Assembly (NCBI RefSeq): GCF_030697925.1
Contig: NZ_JAUYOJ010000160.1
Location: forward strand, 1-48,108
Direction of reading: 5' to 3'
DNA from: Phenylobacterium sp.
GTDB lineage: Bacteria; Pseudomonadota; Alphaproteobacteria; Caulobacterales; Caulobacteraceae
DNA length: 48,108 nt
Shown here: in pieces, positions 24,966-32,819 of the stretch
Layout of the letters: the number at the start of each line of letters is the position of its first letter
Numbering within the stretch: the stretch's first letter is position 1
Notes under the pieces: model-generated
Told to the model about the DNA's origin: nothing
What the model saw: the letters and a program-made list of their open reading frames with translations, nothing else
Database searches by the model: none
Translations under genes and position numbers: made by a program

Positions 24966-25765
24966 CCGCCGGTCGTCACGGCCCGCCGGAAGATTGGCCG
25001 GCGCACGGCTTCAGCAAATCGAACCGCGTAGTCGGGATGCTCGGTGCCCATCCAGCGGTCCCAGTGGGTGAAGTAGAGGCCGTAATTGTAGCCGGCCTGG
25101 GCGTGGTGCAGGTCGTGGTGGGTGACGGTGCTCAGCCAGGGCAGCAGCGGCCGGCCGTCGCGGGTCGCGGGGAACAGCTCGTAGCCCGAGTGACCGATGG
25201 TGTTGCGCACGATCTGGTGCAGCATGAACAGGCCGGCCACCGGCCAAGCCGTCGGGACTAGGACCATCCAGACCGGTACGAACAGCGCGTTGATCGCCGC
25301 CTCACCCAGGTCGAAGCTGTAGGCGGTGAAAGGCGAAGGGTTGTTCGACCGGTGATGGCGCCGGTGGAAGACGCGGAACAACCGCCGGTCGTGGATCATC
25401 CGATGGGTCCAGTAGAACCAGGCGTCGTGGGCCAGGACCATGAGGCCGAGGCTCACCCAGAACCAGATGGGTCCCCAGGCCTGGGCGATCCGGGGTCCGG
25501 GAAGCCATCCCATCCGTTCCAGGCCGAAGGTCATCAGGCCGACCGTGGAGAAGATGGCGATCGAGCGGACCGAACAGCCGAACTCGGTTAGGAGTTGCCG
25601 GGCCGAGGGTGTCTCGTCGCGGATCTTCCGGGCTCTCAGCACTGGCGCCAGCAGAACCCAGAGCACCAGCCAGACGCCGACCGCGAAGACCACATAGCGG
25701 GTCAGGTCGGTGCGCATATTGGCCAGCCACTGGAAAATGACGGGCGGCAGGTCGAGTTCGGTCAT
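24962..25765 (-). CDS. Sterol desaturase/fatty acid hydroxylase family membrane protein
   Basis: This 267-residue integral membrane di-iron enzyme has four or more hydrophobic helices. The eight-histidine pattern is complete: HDAWFYWTHRMIH (H113, H121, H125), HRRHH (134-138) and HHDLHH (216-221), with a further His in LHQIVRNTIGHSGYE. The family adds hydroxyl groups or double bonds to lipids, sterols or carotenoids. No sterol pathway is visible here, so the substrate is open. It ends opposite the CoA-transferase and lies 88 bases downstream of the AraC regulator on the same strand. Confidence 0.93.
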   Translation of the reverse strand: MTELDLPPVIFQWLANMRTDLTRYVVFAVGVWLVLWVLLAPVLRARKIRDETPSARQLLTEFGCSVRSIAIFSTVGLMTFGLERMGWLPGPRIAQAWGPIWFWVSLGLMVLAHDAWFYWTHRMIHDRRLFRVFHRRHHRSNNPSPFTAYSFDLGEAAINALFVPVWMVLVPTAWPVAGLFMLHQIVRNTIGHSGYELFPATRDGRPLLPWLSTVTHHDLHHAQAGYNYGLYFTHWDRWMGTEHPDYAVRFAEAVRRPIFRRAVTTGG

Positions 25766-25853
25766 GTGGCGATCCTCCGGCGAATGCGAGATGCCGCAAG
25801 ACTGCTGAGGGGACGTCGCGCCGTCTCGCCGATTGCGAAAATGACCAGGGTTT

Positions 25854-26933
25854 TCAGGTTTCGCCGCGAATTTCGGGAATCGGCGAGTTTCCGGACTGAC
25901 GCCAGGCGGTGGGGGTCACGCCGGTCGCGGCCTTGAACGCGCGATTGAACGGACCGAGCGAACCGAAGCCGAGATCGTAGGCAATGGACGAGACCGGCTT
26001 GCGCGCCTGATCGGGATCGCCCAGCGCCGCCTTGGCCGCCTCGACGCGCCGGGCGTTGACGAAGGCCGCGAAGTTGCGATGGCCCAGGACCCCGTTGATC
26101 AGCCGCCGAAGCCGATGCTCCGGCAGTGACAGATTGTCGGCCAGGGCGCCTATGGTCAGGTCCTCGCGCCGCCAGACCTCATCGTCATCCATGGCGCGAT
26201 AGAGGCGAGCCAGGGCGGCCTCGTCGACGGCCTCGAGGCCTGGAGCGCCCTTCAACGCCTGAGCCGCGGCCGGCCGCTCGCCGCCCAGCAGGGCCGGGTC
26301 AAGCCGCAGCAGGGCGAGCGCCCCGGAGATCGCCAGGGCCGCCAGGGCGAAGGCCTGCACCAGGGGCATGGGCGGCTGACGCTCGCCGAAGGCCGCACCG
26401 AGGTCCCACGCCGAGATCAGCAGGACATAGGCCGCCGCCGCGCCCATGACCGGCGCCCGCAACCGCCGCCTCTGCTCGACGAGGTCGCCTCGCCAGCCAC
26501 GCCAGATGACGAAGGCCGCGTGCAACACCAGCAAGATGGCGAAGAGCCCGAAGACGAGCCAGATGGCGCCGCGCACCGGACTGGGGTCGGGTGAGAACCG
26601 GCCCGCCAGCCCCAGGACGACGGCGACCACCGGCGGGATCAGCCGCTGCGGCGGCAGCTTGGCGTCGTCGCTGAACAGGGTGACGGCGAAGGCCCAGAAC
26701 ATGCCCGAGCCCAGAACCGAGAGCAGCCAGACCACGGCCTCGACCGGTCCCAGCCGTCCCTGAAGGACCTGGCAATTGGCCAGGGCATGGCCGATGGCGG
26801 TCGCGAAGAACACCGCCCCGACCCACCGTGCCGGCGCTGGCTGGCGCGACAGGGCCAAGGCCGCGCCGGTGACCGCGAAGACCCCGATCGCCGCGCCGCG
26901 CAGCAGACCGTCAAGGATCAGCGGATCGACCAT
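25854..26933 (-). CDS. AraC-family regulator with membrane N-terminal domain
   Basis: This 359-residue protein has about six or seven hydrophobic helices in residues 1-220 (starting LLRGAAIGVFAVTGAALAL). A C-terminal AraC DNA-binding domain (about 255-350) follows, with LPEHRLRRLINGVLGHRNFAAFVNARRVEAAK and SSIAYDLGFGSLGPFNRAFKAATGVTPTAWR. It is therefore likely a membrane-bound transcription factor sensing a lipid or envelope signal. It starts 8 bases after the bdhA stop, so it is in the same operon. The open frame continues upstream, but that part is the shadow of bdhA. The hydroxylase gene just downstream is a natural target. Confidence 0.88.
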   Translation of the reverse strand: MVDPLILDGLLRGAAIGVFAVTGAALALSRQPAPARWVGAVFFATAIGHALANCQVLQGRLGPVEAVVWLLSVLGSGMFWAFAVTLFSDDAKLPPQRLIPPVVAVVLGLAGRFSPDPSPVRGAIWLVFGLFAILLVLHAAFVIWRGWRGDLVEQRRRLRAPVMGAAAAYVLLISAWDLGAAFGERQPPMPLVQAFALAALAISGALALLRLDPALLGGERPAAAQALKGAPGLEAVDEAALARLYRAMDDDEVWRREDLTIGALADNLSLPEHRLRRLINGVLGHRNFAAFVNARRVEAAKAALGDPDQARKPVSSIAYDLGFGSLGPFNRAFKAATGVTPTAWRQSGNSPIPEIRGET

Positions 26934-26941
26934 CGGAGGCC

Positions 26942-27739
26942 CTAGGTCGCCGTCCAGCCGCCGTCGATGGACAGCGCCGCGCCGGTGGCCGAGGCGCCCA
27001 TGTCGGAGACCAGGTACAGCAGCATGCCGGCCAGGTGGCCGTACTCGACGAACTGCTTGTTGGGCTGGGCCGCCAGGATCACGTCCTCCATGACCCGGTC
27101 CTCGGGGATGCCGCGGGCGATGGCCTGGTCGCCGATCTGCTTCTCGATCAGCGGGGTCTTCACATAGCCGGGGCAGATGGCGTTGGCGGTGATACCGGTG
27201 CGGGCCAGCTCCACGCCCAGGCCCTTGGTGAAGCCGACGACGCCGAACTTGGCGGCCACATAGGGCGCCTTGAAGGCCGAGGCGACCAGGCCGTGGGCCG
27301 AGGCGATGTTGACGATCCGGCCCCTGCCCTGGGCCTTCATGATCGGAATGGCCGCGCGGCTGGCGTGGAAGGTGGAGGACAGGATCACCGCGATCAGGGC
27401 GTCCCACTTCTCGGGCGGGAACTCGTCGACCGGGGCCACGTGCTGGATGCCGGCGTTATTGACCAGGATGTCCAGCCGCCCGAATTCGCGCACCGCATAG
27501 TCGATCAGGTCGGTGATCTCCTCGGGCTTGGTCATGTCCGCGCCGTGATACCGGATCGCGGCATTGGTCCGTTCCTGCAGCTTACGGCGGTCGTGCTCGA
27601 TCTGGGCCGGGTCGCCGAAGCCGTTGAGGACGACGTTCACCCCCTGCTCGGCCAGGGCGCCGGCCAGGGCCTGGCCGATCCCGCTGGTGGAGCCGGTGAT
27701 GACGGCCACGTGGCCTTGCAGCCCATAGTCGACGGCCAT
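26942..27739 (-). CDS. bdhA: 3-hydroxybutyrate dehydrogenase
   Basis: This 265-residue SDR has the NAD motif TGSTSGIG (16-23), NNAGIQHVAPVDEFP, and the catalytic IASAHGLVASAFKAPYVAAKFGV. The QPNKQFVEYGHLAG stretch near 220 is characteristic of D-3-hydroxybutyrate dehydrogenases, which convert 3-hydroxybutyrate to acetoacetate in polyhydroxybutyrate turnover. It is 4 bases downstream of yaaA and followed by a membrane AraC gene. The operon therefore mixes carbon-storage metabolism and stress functions. Confidence 0.9.
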   Translation of the reverse strand: MAVDYGLQGHVAVITGSTSGIGQALAGALAEQGVNVVLNGFGDPAQIEHDRRKLQERTNAAIRYHGADMTKPEEITDLIDYAVREFGRLDILVNNAGIQHVAPVDEFPPEKWDALIAVILSSTFHASRAAIPIMKAQGRGRIVNIASAHGLVASAFKAPYVAAKFGVVGFTKGLGVELARTGITANAICPGYVKTPLIEKQIGDQAIARGIPEDRVMEDVILAAQPNKQFVEYGHLAGMLLYLVSDMGASATGAALSIDGGWTAT

Positions 27740-27743
27740 GGCG

Positions 27744-28544
27744 TCAGTCCTTCTTCTTGCGCAGTTCGGAAACCAGCGGCGGCTGAGGCCGCGAGAACAC
27801 CCATTCGGTGTCGGTCGAGGCGCTCTTCTGGAACTTGTAGCCCTCGGAATCGAAGGCCCTGAGGTCGGTGGCCCGTTCGATGCGGTGGTCGATGGCGTAG
27901 CGGGCCATCAGGCCCCGCGCCTTCTTGGCGTAGAACGAGATGATCTTGGACTCGCCGTCCTTCTCCTCGAAGAACTTGGCGGTCACGAGCGGGAGCTTCA
28001 ACGCCTTCACGTCGACCGCGCCGAAATATTCCAGGCTGGCGCAGTTCACCAGGGTCGGGTCCTTCTGACCCGCGGCGGCCTCGTTGAGCGCCGTGGCGAT
28101 CCTGTCGCCCCAGAAGGCGTAGAGGGTCTTGCCGCGTTTGGTCTTCAGCGAGACGCCCATCTCCAGGCGGTAGGGTTGGATGATGTCCAAGGGCCGCAGG
28201 ACCCCGTACAGGCCCGACAGGATACGCAGGTGGGACTGGGCGTAGGCGAGGCCCTTCTTGTCCAGCTCGCGGGCCTTCAGCCCCGAATAGACGTCGCCAT
28301 TGAAGGCGAAGGCCGCCTGCAGCCCATCCTCCATGGCCGGATCGAAGGCCTGGAACCGCTCGCGGTTGAGCTGAGCCAGGTTGTCCGACAGATCCATCAT
28401 CCGCTTCAGGTCGGAGGTCTTGAGCTTCTTGGCGGTCACGGCCAGCTCGGCGATGTCGGCCGCCATTTCCGGTGTGGTCATCGGCAGGGCGGCCGCGGGC
28501 GCGGTGAAGTCCAGCGCCTTGGCCGGGGAGATGACGATCAGCAT
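27744..28544 (-). CDS. yaaA: Peroxide stress protein YaaA
   Basis: This 266-residue protein is of the YaaA/DUF328 family. It begins MLIVISPAKALDF, and shows the conserved LAQLNRERF, AFNGDVYSGLKA, LSGLYGVLRPLDIIQPYRLEMG and NCASLEYFGAVD. In E. coli YaaA lowers intracellular iron during peroxide stress and binds DNA. The start codon is 7 bases after the stop of the upstream FAD oxidase. It is in a tight operon with bdhA, 4 bases downstream. Confidence 0.95.
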   Translation of the reverse strand: MLIVISPAKALDFTAPAAALPMTTPEMAADIAELAVTAKKLKTSDLKRMMDLSDNLAQLNRERFQAFDPAMEDGLQAAFAFNGDVYSGLKARELDKKGLAYAQSHLRILSGLYGVLRPLDIIQPYRLEMGVSLKTKRGKTLYAFWGDRIATALNEAAAGQKDPTLVNCASLEYFGAVDVKALKLPLVTAKFFEEKDGESKIISFYAKKARGLMARYAIDHRIERATDLRAFDSEGYKFQKSASTDTEWVFSRPQPPLVSELRKKKD

Positions 28545-28551
28545 GCGGGGC

Positions 28552-29961
28552 TCAGAACAGGACTCGCGGATTCATGATCCGCTTCGGATCCAGGCTCTGC
28601 CTTATGGCGGAGAGCGCCGCAACCTCGACCGGGCTTTTGTAGCGCCGCGCCTCCTCGGTCTTCATGGAGCCCAGGCCGTGCTCGGCCGAGATCGAGCCGC
28701 CCATGGAGGCCACGATGTCGTGGACGATGCGCGAGCCCTCACCACGCCGGGCCGAGTGGACCGCATCGTCGCCGCCGTCGGGGCGGATGATGTCGTAGTG
28801 GATATTGCCGTCGCCCATATGGCCGAAGGCGGTGACCCGACAGCCGGGGACAAGGGCCTCCATGGCCGCTGTGGCCTGCGCGAGGAAGTCGGCGACGCGG
28901 CTCACCGGCACCGAGATATCATGCTTCCAGGTGGCGCCCTCGGGTTTCTGGCCCGGCGACTGGTTCTCGCGGATCGACCACAGCGCCTTGGCCTGGGCCT
29001 GGGTCTGGGCGACCACCGCGTCGCGGACCAGGCCGTCCTCGAGGCCCCCGGACAACAGCCGCTCCAGGGCCGCCTCGGCTGCGCCGGGCTCGCCCGAGGC
29101 GATCTCGATCAGCACATACCAGGGATGAATCTCGGCCAGCGGATCGCGCTGGTCGGGGATGTTTTTCAGCACGAACTCGATCCCGCGCCGGCCCATCAGC
29201 TCGAAGGCCTCGACCCCCGTCCCGGCGGTGTCCTTGGCGCGGACCAGCAGGTCGAGCGCGGCCTGGGGCGTGTCCACGGCGGCGATGGCGGTGGCGCGGG
29301 AGACCAGGACCGGGAAGAGCTTCAGGCTGGCAGCGGTGACTACGCCCAGCGTGCCCTCGGCGCCGATCAGCAGCTGCTTGAGGTCATAGCCGGTATTGTC
29401 CTTGCGCAGGCGCTTGAGGCCATTCCAGACCTCGCCATTGGGCAGCACCGCCTCCAGGCCCAGGACCAGCTCGCGGGTGTTCCCGTAGCGCAGGACCGCG
29501 GTGCCGCCGGCATTGGTGGAGACCACCCCTCCAATGGTCGCGGTGCCCTCGGACGCCAGGTCCAGGGGAAAGCGCCGGCCCTTGGCGAGCGCCGCCTCAT
29601 GCACCGCCGCCAGGGTCACTCCGGCTTCGGCGACGATCACGTCGTCGAAAGCGTCGATGTCGCGGATGGTCCGCAGGCGCTCGGTGGACAGCAGGATCTC
29701 TCCCAGCGGGATCTGGCCGCCGACCAGGCCGGTATTGCCGCCCTGGGGGGTGATCGGCACGCCGGCCTCGAAACAGATCCCCACGACGGCGGCGACGTCC
29801 TGGGTGGATTTCGGCAGGGCCAGGAAGGGCGTCTCGCCGACCCAGCGGTCGCGCCATTCGACCAGCTTGGGCGCCAGCCGCTCGGGGTCCTGGCTCCAGC
29901 CGCCTTCGCCCAGCACGGCCTTGAGGCGCGAGAGCACATCGGCGGGGACGGAGATGGTCAT
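28552..29961 (-). CDS. FAD-linked oxidoreductase (D-2-hydroxyacid dehydrogenase type)
   Basis: This 469-residue flavoprotein has a VAO-type FAD domain: ALPKSTQDVAAVVG, PITPQGGNTGLVGGQIP, ASEGTATIGGVVSTNAGGTAVLRYGN and GYDLKQLLIGAEGTLGVVTAASLKLFP. A C-terminal oxidase domain has metal-binding FGHMGDGNIHYD and EHGLGSMK. This is the D-lactate/D-2-hydroxyglutarate dehydrogenase family (GlcD/Dld2 type). The exact hydroxyacid cannot be assigned. It lies 22 bases downstream of the Sua5 gene and 7 bases upstream of yaaA on the same strand. Confidence 0.93.
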   Translation of the reverse strand: MTISVPADVLSRLKAVLGEGGWSQDPERLAPKLVEWRDRWVGETPFLALPKSTQDVAAVVGICFEAGVPITPQGGNTGLVGGQIPLGEILLSTERLRTIRDIDAFDDVIVAEAGVTLAAVHEAALAKGRRFPLDLASEGTATIGGVVSTNAGGTAVLRYGNTRELVLGLEAVLPNGEVWNGLKRLRKDNTGYDLKQLLIGAEGTLGVVTAASLKLFPVLVSRATAIAAVDTPQAALDLLVRAKDTAGTGVEAFELMGRRGIEFVLKNIPDQRDPLAEIHPWYVLIEIASGEPGAAEAALERLLSGGLEDGLVRDAVVAQTQAQAKALWSIRENQSPGQKPEGATWKHDISVPVSRVADFLAQATAAMEALVPGCRVTAFGHMGDGNIHYDIIRPDGGDDAVHSARRGEGSRIVHDIVASMGGSISAEHGLGSMKTEEARRYKSPVEVAALSAIRQSLDPKRIMNPRVLF

Positions 29962-29983
29962 GCCCTAGCCTAGCCCCTCGCCC

Positions 29984-30949
29984 CTAGCCGACAAAGCCCG
30001 CCGCGCGCTTCAGCCGGTCGTTTATCGCCTCGCCAAGGCCCTCGTGCGGGATGGGGGCCACGGCGATGGCGGCGGGATCGGTGCGATCGGCTTCACGGAG
30101 GTAGCTGAACAGGTTCGCGGCGGCTTCGCGCAGGTCGCCGGCGGGGCTGAGGTTCCAGCGGTGCTCGCCGGGACCGAAGGCCAGATAGGCCTCGCCAGGC
30201 TCAGGCGTCGAAACCTCCAGTCGCACCGGGGCCTTGGGCGAATAGTGGCGCGCCAAGCGGCCCGGCGAGCGCCTGGCGTCGGCCTCCGCCTCGGCCAACG
30301 GACCGATCAGGGCCTCGATCTGCGCGCGGGTCACCGCGCCCGGCCGCAGCAGGCGTGGTGTGTCCAGCAGAGCGACCACGGTGGACTCCAGGCCGATCTC
30401 GCAGGGGCCGCCGTCGAGAGAAGCTTCCGCCTTGGCGCCGGTCTCCTCCATGGCGTCGGCATAGGTGGTCGGGCTTGGACGGCCGGAGCGGTTGGCGGAG
30501 GGGGCGACCACCGGCCCGCCGAACGCGGTCAGCAGGGCGCGGGCCAGGGGATGAGCCGGCACCCGCAGGGCGACGGTGTCGAGGCCGGCGCGGGCCAGGT
30601 CGCAGACCACGGTGTCGGGTCGGATCGGCAGGACCAGGGTCAGCGGCCCCGGCCAGAAGGCCTGGGCCAGCCGCCGCGCTCGGTCGTCGAACACCGCCAG
30701 GGTCTCGGCCGTGGCCAGGTCGGCCACGTGGCTGATCAGCGGGTTGAACCTCGGCCGGCCCTTGGCCTCGAAGATCGCCGCCACGGCGGCGGGATCGGCG
30801 GCGTTCCCGGCCAGGCCATAGACGGTCTCAGTGGGCAGGATGACAAGCTCGCCGGCGCGCAGGGCCCGCGCCGCGGCGGCTAGCGCCGCCTCGCCGTGAG
30901 GTCCACGCTGATCGTGACCTTGGCCGGTATCTGGTCTGTGTTCGTCCAC
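29984..30949 (-). CDS. L-threonylcarbamoyladenylate synthase (Sua5/YrdC)
   Basis: This 321-residue enzyme makes the threonylcarbamoyl-AMP used for the t6A modification of ANN-decoding tRNAs. The YrdC domain begins LRAGELVILPTETVYGLAGNA, with SANRSGRPSPT in its second half. A C-terminal Sua5 domain has RHYSPKAPVRLEV. The only plausible start is GTG at 30949, which overlaps the upstream b561-YceI gene by 70 bases; no later ATG, GTG or TTG lies before the conserved region. This overlap is larger than its neighbours' and worth checking. Confidence 0.93.
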   Translation of the reverse strand: MDEHRPDTGQGHDQRGPHGEAALAAAARALRAGELVILPTETVYGLAGNAADPAAVAAIFEAKGRPRFNPLISHVADLATAETLAVFDDRARRLAQAFWPGPLTLVLPIRPDTVVCDLARAGLDTVALRVPAHPLARALLTAFGGPVVAPSANRSGRPSPTTYADAMEETGAKAEASLDGGPCEIGLESTVVALLDTPRLLRPGAVTRAQIEALIGPLAEAEADARRSPGRLARHYSPKAPVRLEVSTPEPGEAYLAFGPGEHRWNLSPAGDLREAAANLFSYLREADRTDPAAIAVAPIPHEGLGEAINDRLKRAAGFVG

Positions 30950-32127
30950 TCGCCCTGCCCGACGCCGAAGGCCGTTCGGTCGAGGCTGGTTACACCGGTG
31001 AGCCGCGCCGTGTCGCCGTCGATCTTCAGGGTGAAGGGCAGGCGGAGCGGCTTGGTCGCCCCGCGCAGGGTCAGCTCGCCTTCAGCGACATAGCGATCCG
31101 TGCCGGTCTTGCGGAACCGCCGGGCGGCGAACACGGCCTTGGGATGGGACGCCGCGTCGAACCAGTCGCCGCTGGGCAGCACCTCGTCACGCTGGCTGTC
31201 GCCGGTGTCGGCGGAGGCGACCTCGATCTCCACCCGGACGTTGGAGCGGTCCAGGGCGTCGGGGTCGAACACGATGTCGGCGCGCCAGCGCTGGAACCTG
31301 CCCTCGATGGGCGTTCCGCTGAAGGCCGTGGCGAAGCCGAGCGTCGAGCCCGGCGCGACGGCCCAGCGGCTGGGCTCACCTGGAACCGTCGGAGCCGCGA
31401 CGGGGGCCGGCGTTGCGGTCGCTGGGGTCAACGCCGCGACAGGCGCGGCGGCCGGGGCAAGTCTCGAGACCGGGACGGGCGGCGATACCAGGAAGCCCGT
31501 CGTCGTGATTGCGCCGGCGGCCAGGAGGATGGCGACCAGTCGCGGCTCCAGCCAGCGGCCGGCCTTGGCGCCGGGCGCCATGCGAGCCAGCACCGGCTCG
31601 TCGCGGGAGAAGAGCTGATGCTTCAGGGCGCCGGCCACGTGCAGGGCCAGCAAGCCCCAGGCGGTCCAGGCGAGCGACTTGTGGACCCCGTAGGCCACGA
31701 GGTTCCAGGCGCTCTTGGCCGGGGCGGCCAGCTCCGCCAGGCCAGGGACGTGGGGCCAGGGGACCACCCCATAGAGCAGGGTCGGGATGGTGATCTTGCT
31801 GGTGGAGACCACGACCCAGCCGCTCAACGGCAGGCCGATCATGATGACGTAGAAGCCCCAGTGGGTGGCGACCGCCAGCCGTCGTTCCCACGGCGCGAGG
31901 GTCTCGGGCTCCGGCGGGGGCCGGTGGGTCAGGCGCCAGGCGAGCCGCGCGAGGCTGAGGGCCAGGATGGTGACGCCCACCGACTTGTGGAGCTGGATGA
32001 GACTGAAGCCTTCCAGGGTGGTCCTCAGCCCATGGCCGCGCCAGCCGAGGATGAGCTGGAAGACGATAGCGGCGGCGATCAGCCAGTGGAGGACGATCGC
32101 GACCAGGCTGTAGCGGTCCCGAGTCAC
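30880..32127 (-). CDS. Cytochrome b561-YceI fusion protein
   Basis: This 415-residue protein fuses two domains. Residues 1-190 are a four-helix b561-type cytochrome with likely heme-ligand histidines H14 (IVLHWLI), H47 (LHKSV), H149 (YGVHKSL) and H163 (LALHVAGALKH). A fifth membrane segment and an Ala/Pro linker (about 196-250) lead to a periplasmic YceI domain (about 253-415) with WFDAASHPKAVFAARRF and LTLRGATKPLRLPF. YceI proteins bind isoprenoid quinones or lipids. Inference: the fusion passes electrons between the b heme and a YceI-bound quinone. A second YceI gene lies 3 bases upstream. Confidence 0.92.
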   Translation of the reverse strand: MTRDRYSLVAIVLHWLIAAAIVFQLILGWRGHGLRTTLEGFSLIQLHKSVGVTILALSLARLAWRLTHRPPPEPETLAPWERRLAVATHWGFYVIMIGLPLSGWVVVSTSKITIPTLLYGVVPWPHVPGLAELAAPAKSAWNLVAYGVHKSLAWTAWGLLALHVAGALKHQLFSRDEPVLARMAPGAKAGRWLEPRLVAILLAAGAITTTGFLVSPPVPVSRLAPAAAPVAALTPATATPAPVAAPTVPGEPSRWAVAPGSTLGFATAFSGTPIEGRFQRWRADIVFDPDALDRSNVRVEIEVASADTGDSQRDEVLPSGDWFDAASHPKAVFAARRFRKTGTDRYVAEGELTLRGATKPLRLPFTLKIDGDTARLTGVTSLDRTAFGVGQGEWTNTDQIPAKVTISVDLTARRR

Positions 32128-32130
32128 GCG

Positions 32131-32736
32131 CTACTTCTTCACGAACTCGACCTCGAACGCGAGGTCCAGATCGTCGCCTGCCACGCTGCTCATGGTGGTC
32201 AGGCCGAAATCCGAGCGCTTGATGCGGGTGCTCCCCGAAAAGCCCATCCGCGTGCCGGCGCCCAGCAGGCCCGGTCCGACCCCGTTGAACACCACGTCCA
32301 GGTCCACCGGCTTGGTCACGCCCAGGAAGGTCAGGTCGCCGCGGACAACGCCCTTGGCCGGCTCTCCCTCCACCTTGGTGGCGGCGAAGGTGATGGTCGG
32401 GTGCTTGCCGACGTCCAGATAGCTTGAGCCCGTCAGGGTTTTGTCGAAGCCCGGCACATTGGTGCGCAGGGAGGCCGCGTCGACGGTGATGGTCGCCTGG
32501 GTCGCGCTCCAGTTGGCGGGATCATAGGTGAAGCCGCCCGCCAGCTTTTCGAACCGGATGATGAACTTCGAAAACCCGCCCATGTGCGGGACCTTGACCA
32601 GCAGGCTGGCGTGGCGCGGATCCAGCGCATAGTCGCCGGCCGGGACGCGGGCCGGGTCCTGGGTGGTGGGATCGGCGACCGCCTGGCCGGCCAGGGCAAG
32701 GCCGAGAGCGATTGCGGCGAGCATGGTCCTGACCAT
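32131..32736 (-). CDS. YceI family periplasmic lipid-binding protein
   Basis: This 201-residue secreted protein has a signal peptide (MVRTMLAAIALGLALAGQAVA) and a single YceI barrel: YALDPRHASLLVKVPHMGGFSKF, SSYLDVGKHPTITFAATKVEG, DLTFLGVTKPVDLDVVFNG and GFSGSTRIKRSDFGL. YceI proteins are lipocalin-like and bind a long isoprenoid such as a quinone. It is 3 bases upstream of the b561-YceI fusion gene, so this operon makes one free and one membrane-tethered YceI. It heads the long minus-strand series down to 24.96 kb. Confidence 0.95.
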   Translation of the reverse strand: MVRTMLAAIALGLALAGQAVADPTTQDPARVPAGDYALDPRHASLLVKVPHMGGFSKFIIRFEKLAGGFTYDPANWSATQATITVDAASLRTNVPGFDKTLTGSSYLDVGKHPTITFAATKVEGEPAKGVVRGDLTFLGVTKPVDLDVVFNGVGPGLLGAGTRMGFSGSTRIKRSDFGLTTMSSVAGDDLDLAFEVEFVKK

Positions 32737-32819
32737 GGCGGCTCCCTGGCGTGCTGACGCGGCTGGCTTGGCCGCTCCCTTAGCTTAGCCTAGAACGCGC
32801 CAGCAATAAGGAGTTCCCG

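Noticed and set aside
20964..25765. Recent horizontally acquired island
   Set aside because: Codon and GC character looks the same as the housekeeping flanks, and there is no integrase, tRNA target or flanking repeat. The group is accessory in content, but transfer is not shown.
26934..27407. N-terminal extension of the membrane AraC gene into bdhA
   Set aside because: The added sequence is a shifted reading of bdhA; the ATG at 26933 gives a membrane domain that begins correctly.
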